From the NCBI GenBank assembly GCA_002710905.1, contig PAJB01000016.1, forward strand, positions 18,292-25,938: 7,647 nucleotides of DNA. The letters run 5' to 3'. How positions within the stretch are numbered: position 1 is the stretch's first letter; each line of letters starts with the position of its first letter. The notes under the pieces are model-generated. The model saw only the letters and a program-made list of their open reading frames with translations. It had not been told where the DNA came from and searched no databases. The stretch comes from Chloroflexota bacterium. GTDB lineage: Bacteria; Chloroflexota; Dehalococcoidia; UBA2979. A program made the translations under genes and the position numbers. This document shows, piece by piece, positions 1 to 6,176 of this stretch.

Positions 1-2193
1 ATCCTCAACTTGATCAGCTGTTATATCAAATAATTTTGATGCTGTTTCTGTATGTATGTCCCTGCCATCAATAAATGATTGGATCAGCGTCTCGTCTTTA
101 CTTAGATGAGCAAGAACTCGCAGTTCAATTTGAGAGTAATCAAAAGATACAAGAACATTTTCTTTTTTGTTTGATGTAATAAATGCTTTGCGGATTTCCC
201 TGCCAATTTCTGAACGAACAGGAATATTTTGTAAATTTGGATCATTTGATGTTAGTCGACCAGTTGTTGTCGAAGTTTGAGAAAACATTGTATGAATATT
301 TCCTGTTTGTTTTGAAATTTGATTAGGTAATGCATCAGCGTATGTTGTTTTAATCTTCATTAACTCTCGCCATTGTAAAATTTCCTTAATAATAGGGTGG
401 CTTGAAGAAATGGAATCTAATGCTTGAGCATCTGTGCTCCAACTAGTTTTATTTTTTTTAGTTTTTGGAAGAGATAGCTCTTCAAATAAAACTGAGGCAA
501 GCTGTTTTGGAGAGCTAATTAAAAATTCATGTCCAGCTAGTTTATAAATCGCTTTTTCAATACTTTTAAGAGATTTTTCTAATTTAGTAGAAAGGTTTAT
601 TAATAATTGTTTGTCTACACTGATGCCTTGCATTTCCATCTTTGATAAAACTTCTAAGTGCGGCATATCAACTTCATAAAATATATCAAGTAATTCAATT
701 TTTTCTAAAGATTTACTAAATTTTTGCTTTAACAAAAATAGTAATTTTGCCCTACTGCAAATAAATTGACTCAATGTATCTATGGGGACATCAAATGCAT
801 TAACTTGATTTTTACCTGATCCAAATAACTCTTCCTCAGTTTGGATATCTGCAGATAGCTCTCGGATAATAATATTTTCAAGAGAACTATTTGTAAAGCC
901 TAATAAATAATCTGCTAAAAGAGTATCAAATTGAATTTCAGGTATTTTGATTCCTGGTAACTGAGCCTGTAATATTTGTAGAAATTTTTTAGCATCATGT
1001 GTAATAATTTTAATTTCTGCATTACATAAAGCTTCAAAAAAATTACGTAATGCTAAGTCATCTTCATTTTTTCTTTGCAAATCATCATTATTGAACTGTA
1101 TATAAAATTCACGATTCCCTTCAATGCTTATCCCTAAGCCAACACGCTCAGGTTCAGCATTTTTCATTTGCTGTTCAATATAAAGGATTGAAATACTTTG
1201 TTTTTTATCCAAGCTAGTAATGATTTTTGAAAAATCATTCAATTTAACATGTTCTGCGGTTGCTTTCAGAGCTTGCTTGTTATTGCTTGCGAAAGTGTGT
1301 TCAGAACCAGGAAGTTTTTCAATTAACGAATGAAATTCGACTTCATCAAACTTTTCCTTAACTTCTTGAAAAATATAGTTACCGTACTTTGCTGCTTCTA
1401 AATCGATTTGTAAGTCTGGAACATCAATTTCTATTGTTGCCAGTTTTTTTGCTATAAAAGCATCTTCTTTAGATGCAATCAATAGGTTTTTCATTCTTTC
1501 TGGTTGCACATCGTCAATATTAGCATAAATATTTTCTATATTATTCCATGAAGCAATTAATTTTTTTGCTCCTTTGTCTCCAATACCTTTTACGCCTTTT
1601 ATATTATCTGACTTATCTCCAACAAGAGCCTTGTAATCAATTAGCGTTAATGGTTCAAAGCCATAATTTGCAAAAAATTGATCATTGTCATAAAGCACAT
1701 AATCACCCTGATAGGGTCTCAATAGCTGGACGGTTATACCAGGTTCTATGAGCTGTAATAAATCTTTATCTAAAGTAATAACCTTTACATCAATATTTGA
1801 TTCTATTGCTTGCTTTGCCAATGTACCAATAACATCGTCAGCTTCATACCCGGTCATTTCCACTTTAGGTATTTTTAGAACTGATAAAATTTCTTCTACT
1901 CTTTTTATTTGCACAGGTAAATCATCAGGTGCTGGAGGTCTATTTTGTTTATATTCAGCATCTATAGAATCACGAAATGTTTTTCCTCTAGCATCCCAAG
2001 CAGCAATTAAAAAATTCGGTTGATTATCATCGATAACAGAAAAAAGTGTTTTGAAATATCCGTAAACTGCCCAAGTTGGTTCATCAGTCTTACTTGTGCG
2101 CATTTGCATTTTTTCTAACGCAAAATAAGAGCGAAAAATTAATGCGTATGAATCTACAATTATGAGAGAAGGTTTATTTTTTTTTTCAGGCAT
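1..2193 (-). CDS. polA: DNA polymerase I, 3'-truncated by window edge
   Basis: Replicative gap-filling, repair and primer-removal polymerase. 731 residues are visible in one open frame from the ATG at 2193 (starting MPEKKNKPSLIIVDSY) to the window edge. Residues 1 to about 290 form the 5' flap nuclease, with its acidic metal-binding set present: Asp14, Asp67 in AWDARGKTFR, Glu117/Asp119/Asp120 in GYEADDVIG, Asp142/Asp144 in TLDKDLLQL, and VGDKSDN at 192-198 followed by a helix-hairpin-helix. Residues about 300-500 match the 3'-5' exonuclease domain, but its catalytic motifs look lost. The polymerase domain shows TTTGRLTSNDPNLQNIPVR (Asp651 starts DPNLQ) and motif A, DYSQIELRVLAHL, with metal-binding Asp685 (Asp705 in E. 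coli). The frame leaves the window at ITADQVED, shortly before the O-helix (motif B); motif C is also outside. About 190 residues are expected to be missing, judging from the family length of about 900. The Shine-Dalgarno region is weak (AGAATAAAG). It follows the threonine aldolase gene by 63 bases, so co-transcription is likely. Confidence 0.97.
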   Translation of the reverse strand, partial: MPEKKNKPSLIIVDSYALIFRSYFALEKMQMRTSKTDEPTWAVYGYFKTLFSVIDDNQPNFLIAAWDARGKTFRDSIDAEYKQNRPPAPDDLPVQIKRVEEILSVLKIPKVEMTGYEADDVIGTLAKQAIESNIDVKVITLDKDLLQLIEPGITVQLLRPYQGDYVLYDNDQFFANYGFEPLTLIDYKALVGDKSDNIKGVKGIGDKGAKKLIASWNNIENIYANIDDVQPERMKNLLIASKEDAFIAKKLATIEIDVPDLQIDLEAAKYGNYIFQEVKEKFDEVEFHSLIEKLPGSEHTFASNNKQALKATAEHVKLNDFSKIITSLDKKQSISILYIEQQMKNAEPERVGLGISIEGNREFYIQFNNDDLQRKNEDDLALRNFFEALCNAEIKIITHDAKKFLQILQAQLPGIKIPEIQFDTLLADYLLGFTNSSLENIIIRELSADIQTEEELFGSGKNQVNAFDVPIDTLSQFICSRAKLLFLLKQKFSKSLEKIELLDIFYEVDMPHLEVLSKMEMQGISVDKQLLINLSTKLEKSLKSIEKAIYKLAGHEFLISSPKQLASVLFEELSLPKTKKNKTSWSTDAQALDSISSSHPIIKEILQWRELMKIKTTYADALPNQISKQTGNIHTMFSQTSTTTGRLTSNDPNLQNIPVRSEIGREIRKAFITSNKKENVLVSFDYSQIELRVLAHLSKDETLIQSFIDGRDIHTETASKLFDITADQVED

Positions 2194-2256
2194 ATCTTTA
2201 TTCTACTATGCTTTGCAGGAATCTGATATATGTAATTTAATAAGCATGCACCACAT

Positions 2257-3285
2257 TCAATTAGACATGTCTGCAATAGTAGATTGCATGATTTCTATTG
2301 CTTGTTTTGTGTCCTGTTCGCTAATATCAATATGTGTAACAATTCTTATTTCTTGTTTTGATTTTGGCCTAGAAACACTGAGTCCTTTCTCAAGAAGAGT
2401 TTGTTCAAATTGATCTCCATCTATATTAGTTAGCGTAAAATAAACAATATTTGTTTCTACATCATCAACATTAATTTCTACTTCAGTAAATTGAGATAAT
2501 GCATGGGCAATCAATTTTGCATTTGAATGATCGTCTGTGAGACGTTCAACATTATTTTGTAAAGCAAATTCTGCAGCACTGGCGATAATGCCTACCTGAC
2601 GCATGCCTCCGCCCAAATTTCTACGCATCATACGTGCTTGTTGTATAAATTCAGTATCCCCACACAATACTGAACCTATTGGAGCACCAAGGCCTTTTGA
2701 AAAACAAAAACTAATGGAATCAACCTCTTGAGTCAACTCAGCTACATCGCAGTTAAGAGCTAGAGCTGCATTAAAAATGCGAGCCCCATCCATATGTACT
2801 TTAGAGTTAAGCTCTTTGGCACGAATGGCCATTTCTGACAAATACTTGCCATCCAATACTCTGCCTCCGCATCGATTATGTGTGTTTTCAAGACATATTA
2901 CTGCTGGATGCGCAACTTTATCTTTTTCAAATTTTTCTAAATCAGTGTTCGATAATTTGCCATCTGCTTCATTTTCAATAGAAATCAAATGTATGCCTCC
3001 CAGCTGTGTTGCCCCTAATCCCTCATGCCATAATATATGTGACTCAGAACCAACAATTGCAGCCTTGTTTGCTTGGCAGTGAACTAACAATGCAATGAGG
3101 TTACCCATGGTTCCACTTGGAACATACAAAGATGCCTCCTTACCTACAGTGTGTGCTGCTAATTTTTCTAATCTTTTGACAGTAGGATCGTCACCTATAA
3201 CATCATCGCCAACTACGGATGACTCAATAACTTTTCTCATAGAATCATTTGGTCTTGAAACAGTATCTGAGCGCAAATCAATCAT
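2257..3285 (-). CDS. ltaE: Low-specificity L-threonine aldolase
   Basis: PLP-dependent fold-type I enzyme that cleaves L-threonine or L-allo-threonine to glycine and acetaldehyde in the cytoplasm; it can supply glycine. The 342-residue product has the usual family length. The N-terminus MIDLRSDTVSRP is the family signature. SGTMGNLIA (residues 57-65) is the phosphate-binding region, HMDGAR (164-169) holds the PLP-ring Asp, and SKGLGAP (196-202) holds the Schiff-base Lys197, the same number as in E. coli LtaE. The C-terminal IRIVTHIDIS is also typical. I chose the ATG at 3285 because MIDLRSDTV is where relatives begin and a GGA lies 7 bases upstream; a TTG at 3297 would add four residues. It sits between the 150-residue hypothetical gene (38 bases upstream) and polA (63 bases downstream), all on one strand. 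The function of the grouping with polA is not evident. Confidence 0.95.
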   Translation of the reverse strand: MIDLRSDTVSRPNDSMRKVIESSVVGDDVIGDDPTVKRLEKLAAHTVGKEASLYVPSGTMGNLIALLVHCQANKAAIVGSESHILWHEGLGATQLGGIHLISIENEADGKLSNTDLEKFEKDKVAHPAVICLENTHNRCGGRVLDGKYLSEMAIRAKELNSKVHMDGARIFNAALALNCDVAELTQEVDSISFCFSKGLGAPIGSVLCGDTEFIQQARMMRRNLGGGMRQVGIIASAAEFALQNNVERLTDDHSNAKLIAHALSQFTEVEINVDDVETNIVYFTLTNIDGDQFEQTLLEKGLSVSRPKSKQEIRIVTHIDISEQDTKQAIEIMQSTIADMSN

Positions 3286-3323
3286 CACGGTGTCCAATTA
3301 ATTAATGAACCAGAATTTCAAAT

Positions 3324-3776
3324 TTATACGATCTCTTGAGAGTTTTTCTCCCAAAGAGTTTCATATCCGTCGCCGCCTATAATGGCAAGTAAAAGATCAG
3401 CTTTTTCTAATCTGATAGCTTCAGCAATCACTTGGTCACATGTATCTTGCAGTATATCGCCACCTAGAGAAATCATACGATCATTAATCCTGTTCCATAC
3501 TCCAAGTTCCTGCATTAGCTCTACTTTTCTTGGCCATTCAAAAACTGTTATCTGTTCAGGTAGCTTCATATTTGGTCGCTCTCGCTGTAAATATAAATAT
3601 CGTTCTTCAGCGCTTTTAACTTTTGGAACAAGTTTAATTATTGGTAATTCATTTTCTGAAGTTCGGGCATCTACTAGTAGTCGTTTATCAATCAGATTAA
3701 ATCTTATGATGAATACATCTGAATTTTCTATTACGGAATAAATTGCGTCTAAGTCAATACCAAGATCATGGTCCAT
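3324..3776 (-). CDS. Conserved-looking soluble protein of unknown function
   Basis: The predicted product is 150 residues, with no signal peptide, membrane segment or cysteine metal cluster. I chose the ATG at 3776 because a run of AGGGGGGG lies about 8 bases upstream; a start at 3812 would add 12 residues but lacks such a site. Visible landmarks are SDVFIIRF (19-26), RLLVDART (32-39), VPKVKSAEERY (50-60), VFEWPR (78-83), LGVWNRI (91-97) and the C-terminal GGDGYETLWEK (134-144). The alternation of hydrophobic strands and amphipathic helices suggests a compact alpha/beta fold. The sequence reminds me of short uncharacterised proteins in Chloroflexota genomes, but that is memory and not a search result. 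It is probably the first gene of a unit with ltaE and polA. No function is proposed. Confidence 0.85.
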   Translation of the reverse strand: MDHDLGIDLDAIYSVIENSDVFIIRFNLIDKRLLVDARTSENELPIIKLVPKVKSAEERYLYLQRERPNMKLPEQITVFEWPRKVELMQELGVWNRINDRMISLGGDILQDTCDQVIAEAIRLEKADLLLAIIGGDGYETLWEKNSQEIV

Positions 3777-3819
3777 GATGAAGCCCCCCCTATTTAGAAC
3801 TGCATTAAGCAATACATAA

Positions 3820-3828
3820 ATTATATCA
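3820..3828 (-). promoter_or_regulatory. Extended -10 promoter for the hypothetical-ltaE-polA unit
   Basis: On the minus strand this reads TGATATAAT: a consensus TATAAT preceded by the TGn of an extended -10 element. The expected transcription start is near 3813, giving a leader of about 37 bases before the ATG at 3776. No good -35 is visible at the proper distance (TAGTTT), which is usual for extended -10 promoters. It lies in the 104-base gap after ccdA, where no terminator hairpin is apparent, so read-through from ccdA is also possible. Confidence 0.5.
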
Positions 3829-3880
3829 AAGGAAATAATTTAAAACTAGGAACAAAATAAATTTATGATCAGCTGAATAC

Positions 3881-4633
3881 TTAAGATATTTTGAAAGTTC
3901 TATTTAAGATAGGTATTGAAATAAGACCAGTCATCTGTACTCCAAAGATAAAGATAATAATACCACTAATTTGATTAATTACTTGCAGATTATCTAAAAG
4001 GAATCTGCCCATAATCCCAGCTGAGGTTCCCAATAGAACAAAAATTAATGTAAAGCCCATTATGAAAAAAGATGCATGGAGGATAGGAGAAAATGATGAT
4101 GAATTATTTTTTTGAGACTGATTGCTGAGTACTTCTCCGCTCAAATTTATAAAATAAACAGGCACAAGAGGCAATACGCATGGTGAGAAAAAAGATAAAA
4201 CGCCTGCAGTTGCAGCCACTATTGGACCATAAATTGTATCAACGCCATTAGAAAAATTTGATTCAAGATCAAGGACTGAATCTAAAATACCAAATTTTAT
4301 AAAAAATGTGTTCAAAGAACTAAAATTCCCAGTGAACAATAACAGGCCTAATAAGCAAAAAATTATTCCAAATATAACCATTATTTTTTCAGAATAAGGC
4401 ATGATTTTTTTAAAAAGATCTTTAAAAGAGCTAGTAAATATTGCAAACAACAAAAACCATACTCCTAGTCCCAAAGAATAGCATCCAAGCAAGAATGAGC
4501 CTTGTAAGGCTGAACCAGAAGTAGCAGCCATAGTTAGTAATACTCCTAAAATGGGTCCTATGCATGGAGTCCATGCTGCAGCAAATGTAACTCCTACTGA
4601 TGCTGATCTCATATAACTGTATTTTTTATTCAC
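3881..4633 (-). CDS. ccdA: CcdA/DsbD-type thiol-disulfide membrane transporter, halves in permuted order
   Basis: Inner-membrane protein of the CcdA family, which passes electrons from cytoplasmic thioredoxin to extracytoplasmic thiols, for example in cytochrome c maturation. The product is 250 residues with six predicted membrane segments (about 11-36, 42-66, 84-102, 134-164, 184-207, 219-240). Both redox cysteines are present: Cys24 in AWTPCIGPIL and Cys152 in FFSPCVLPLVP. In standard CcdA the SPCVLPLVP segment is TM1 and the WTPCIGP segment is TM4. Here the TM4-6 half comes first and the TM1-3 half second, joined by an acidic linker (about 103-135). The GTG start at 4633 lies 5 bases after the stop of the 67-residue gene, suggesting translational coupling; an ATG at 4612 (Met8) is the alternative. 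No thioredoxin-like partner gene is in the window. Family assignment is firm; the exact partner is unknown. Confidence 0.9.
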   Translation of the reverse strand: MNKKYSYMRSASVGVTFAAAWTPCIGPILGVLLTMAATSGSALQGSFLLGCYSLGLGVWFLLFAIFTSSFKDLFKKIMPYSEKIMVIFGIIFCLLGLLLFTGNFSSLNTFFIKFGILDSVLDLESNFSNGVDTIYGPIVAATAGVLSFFSPCVLPLVPVYFINLSGEVLSNQSQKNNSSSFSPILHASFFIMGFTLIFVLLGTSAGIMGRFLLDNLQVINQISGIIIFIFGVQMTGLISIPILNRTFKIS

Positions 4634-4638
4634 AATCT

Positions 4639-4842
4639 CTAACCAATTCCTAAAATTTTTTTTCTTGCTATTTCGTATTTGTCTTTAGCTCTAATTTCTC
4701 TATTTAAAGCACCCTTAATTTTGGCAGGGTCATTAATTGAATCTTCTTCAAATAATATATTATGTAGCTTTTCAACAGCATCCTGCCAATAAGCATAAGC
4801 CTCTAAATAGCTATCAATATCTTTTGCATTTTTATTCATCAT
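4639..4842 (-). CDS. Small charged helical protein, unknown function
   Basis: The 67-residue product is rich in Lys, Glu, Asp and Ala, has no cysteine and no membrane segment, and is probably two or three helices (SYLEAYAYWQDAVEKLHNIL, then KGALNREIRAKDKYEIARKK). I do not recognise the family. The two possible starts are adjacent ATGs at 4842 and 4839, and neither has a clear Shine-Dalgarno sequence (upstream TTTTCTCC), so initiation may be from a near-leaderless transcript. The gene ends 5 bases before the ccdA GTG, so the two are almost certainly co-transcribed and perhaps coupled. That spacing and the biased, amphipathic composition support a real gene. A role linked to CcdA is inference only. 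Confidence 0.7.
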   Translation of the reverse strand: MMNKNAKDIDSYLEAYAYWQDAVEKLHNILFEEDSINDPAKIKGALNREIRAKDKYEIARKKILGIG

Positions 4843-4898
4843 GGAGAAAATGATAACAATATTTACATTAAAGCTCTATTGTAATGCTAAAATATGCT

Positions 4899-4904
4899 TA
4901 TAAT
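4899..4904 (+). promoter_or_regulatory. Probable -10 element of the aldo/keto reductase promoter
   Basis: A consensus TATAAT lies 25 bases before the ATG at 4929, within the 86-base divergent gap 4843-4928. The predicted start is near 4911, giving a leader of about 18 bases that contains the ribosome site AGGTG. The -35 is poor (CTATTG at 17 bases). The same gap must also hold the promoter for the minus-strand 67-residue/ccdA pair, but I see no convincing hexamers for that direction. Confidence 0.45.
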
Positions 4905-4928
4905 TAATCGTAAAAAGTTAGGTGTATT

Positions 4929-5888
4929 ATGAATAAGCGATCATTAGGGAGTTCAGACTTACAAGTTTCTGAAATAGGCATAGGCAGTAATAATTTTGGT
5001 CGTAAATGTGATATTAAGCAGACGCAAGAAATTCTTAATGCAGCACTTGAACTTGATATCAATACAATTGATACAGCAGACATTTATGGAGGTGGCGGCG
5101 TATCTGAAGAATACGTAGGTGCTGCGACTAAAAATAAACGTGATAAATGGATCATAATGACTAAATTTGGCGCTCCAACGATTCCAGGCACCGATCCACA
5201 TTCATCAATGGAACCATCTGCTACAAAAGAATATATTAATTTTGCTATAGAAGCTTCCTTAAAAAGATTGCAAACAAATTACATTGATGTTTACCAAGTA
5301 CATTTTCCTCATGAAGAAGTACCAAGTGAAGAAACCATGTCTGCCCTTAATGAATTAATCGTTGCTGGGAAGGTTCGATATATTGGTTGTTCAAATTATA
5401 AAGTTTGGCATATGGTTGAATCTCAAAATATTGCAACTTCAAGAGGAAATGCTCAGTTTATATCATCACAACCACCGTATAGTTTGATTGACAGAAGAAT
5501 TGAGAAAGAACATTTGCCTGCATGTGAAAGATATGGAATAGGAATCATTCCTTATAGCCCGCTAGCTAGTGGACTACTAACAGGCAAATATCAAAAAGGT
5601 AAACCAGCACCAAAAGGCTCTCGGTTTGAAGAATCAACAACATCTGGATATGCAACAAGATTTCTCAATGACAGGAATTTCGAAGTCCTGAGCAAGCTTG
5701 AAAAATTTGCACAAGAAAAAAATATAAAATTATCTCATCTTGCAATTCAATGGCTGTTAATGCAAAAACAAGTATCAACAGTAATTGCTGGAGTCACATC
5801 TGTAGAGCAACTACAAGATAATATCAAAGCAGTTGATATTAAACTTAGTGAAGAAGATTTAGTAACTATTAATGAGCTAACCAAATAA
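4929..5888 (+). CDS. Aldo/keto reductase family oxidoreductase
   Basis: NAD(P)H-dependent reductase of the aldo/keto reductase superfamily; cytoplasmic, substrate unknown. The 319-residue product covers the full TIM-barrel family length. The catalytic tetrad is complete: Asp48 and Tyr53 in DTADIYG, Lys79 in IIMTKFG, and His125 in YQVHFP. The cofactor-binding features KVRYIGCSNY (148-157), SSQPPYSLIDR (179-189, with Tyr184 stacking on nicotinamide) and IPYSPLASGLLTGKY (207-221) resemble the YajO/Tas/YghZ-like group that reduces small aldehydes. The long loop with EESTTSGYATRF (234-245) is typical of that group. The ATG is preceded by AGGTG at 5 bases. It is a single-gene unit, divergent from the ccdA pair and convergent with the tRNA genes; its stop lies 3 bases from the 3' end of the first tRNA. 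Confidence 0.95.
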   Translation: MNKRSLGSSDLQVSEIGIGSNNFGRKCDIKQTQEILNAALELDINTIDTADIYGGGGVSEEYVGAATKNKRDKWIIMTKFGAPTIPGTDPHSSMEPSATKEYINFAIEASLKRLQTNYIDVYQVHFPHEEVPSEETMSALNELIVAGKVRYIGCSNYKVWHMVESQNIATSRGNAQFISSQPPYSLIDRRIEKEHLPACERYGIGIIPYSPLASGLLTGKYQKGKPAPKGSRFEESTTSGYATRFLNDRNFEVLSKLEKFAQEKNIKLSHLAIQWLLMQKQVSTVIAGVTSVEQLQDNIKAVDIKLSEEDLVTINELTK

Positions 5889-5891
5889 AAA

Positions 5892-5966
5892 TGGTGCCCC
5901 CAAGGGGAATCGAACCCCTGTTTCCGCCTTGAGAGGGCGATGTCCTAGCCGCTAGACGATGGGGGC
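5892..5966 (-). tRNA. tRNA-Glu (anticodon CUC)
   Basis: 75 bases including encoded CCA (5892-5894). The acceptor stem GCCCCCA/TGGGGGC is perfect over 7 pairs. The anticodon arm is TCGCC-CTCTCAA-GGCGG, with anticodon CTC at 5931-5933, and the T arm carries GTTCGATTC. It reads GAG codons. It is the downstream member of a tandem pair, 14 bases after the UUC copy. Its 3' end is 3 bases from the stop of the convergent aldo/keto reductase. Past the CCA the transcript enters a T-rich stretch (TTTTTATTT), which may help termination. Confidence 0.97.
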
Positions 5967-5980
5967 AGGCTAGATTGATT

Positions 5981-6055
5981 TGGTGACCCCACGGAGAATC
6001 GAACTCCGATTTGCAGGTTGAAAACCTGCCGTCCTAACCGTTAGACGATGGGGCC
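5981..6055 (-). tRNA. tRNA-Glu (anticodon UUC)
   Basis: 75 bases including encoded CCA (5981-5983). The acceptor stem GGCCCCA/TGGGGTC has one G-U pair. The anticodon arm is GCAGG-TTTTCAA-CCTGC, with anticodon TTC at 6020-6022, and the T arm carries GTTCGATTC. It is the major glutamate isoacceptor, reading GAA and GAG. Charged Glu-tRNA is also the tetrapyrrole precursor in organisms using the C5 pathway. It is first in the tandem tRNA-Glu unit, directly downstream of a good promoter. Confidence 0.97.
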
Positions 6056-6064
6056 ATGAAGAAA

Positions 6065-6093
6065 ATTTTAACAGTGAAATTTCTTCAGGTCAT
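6065..6093 (-). promoter_or_regulatory. Promoter of the tRNA-Glu pair
   Basis: On the minus strand, a -35 ATGACC (6088-6093, 4 of 6 consensus bases) and a -10 TAAAAT (6065-6070, 5 of 6) are separated by 17 bases. The -10 is preceded by TGT, an extended -10 element. The predicted start is near 6058, only about 3 bases before the mature 5' end of the first tRNA at 6055, so the transcript may have almost no 5' leader. Confidence 0.6.
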
Positions 6094-6125
6094 TAAAAAA
6101 ATTAAAAATTCTTTATATCTTAAAA

Positions 6126-6164
6126 TAAAAATAGAGTGCGTCAAATGAACGCACTCTATTTTTA
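6126..6164 (-). terminator. Strong intrinsic terminator of the low-complexity gene
   Basis: A perfect inverted repeat: arms 6126-6141 and 6149-6164 pair over 16 bases around a 7-base loop, with core ATAGAGTGCGT. On the minus strand it is followed by TTTTATTTTA. It lies 12 bases after the stop codon at 6177, where a terminator is expected. The other strand also has a T-run (TTTTT, then AATATG), so it could act in both directions. It insulates the tRNA promoter from read-through. Confidence 0.85.
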
Positions 6165-6176
6165 ATATGTACTATC

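Noticed and set aside
1548..2023. Short plus-strand open frames inside polA
   Set aside because: They lie opposite the conserved flap nuclease sequence, have no ribosome site, and their products look like reverse-strand translations.
2194..2256. A separate polA promoter in the gap after ltaE
   Set aside because: A TTGAAT is present, but no matching -10 stands at a proper distance; read-through from upstream is simpler.
2777..3741. Plus-strand open frames opposite ltaE and the 150-residue gene
   Set aside because: They are shadows of genes with clear family motifs or start sites on the other strand.
4959..5201. 80-residue minus-strand frame inside the aldo/keto reductase
   Set aside because: It overlaps the catalytic Asp/Tyr/Lys region of a well-supported gene and has no start context.
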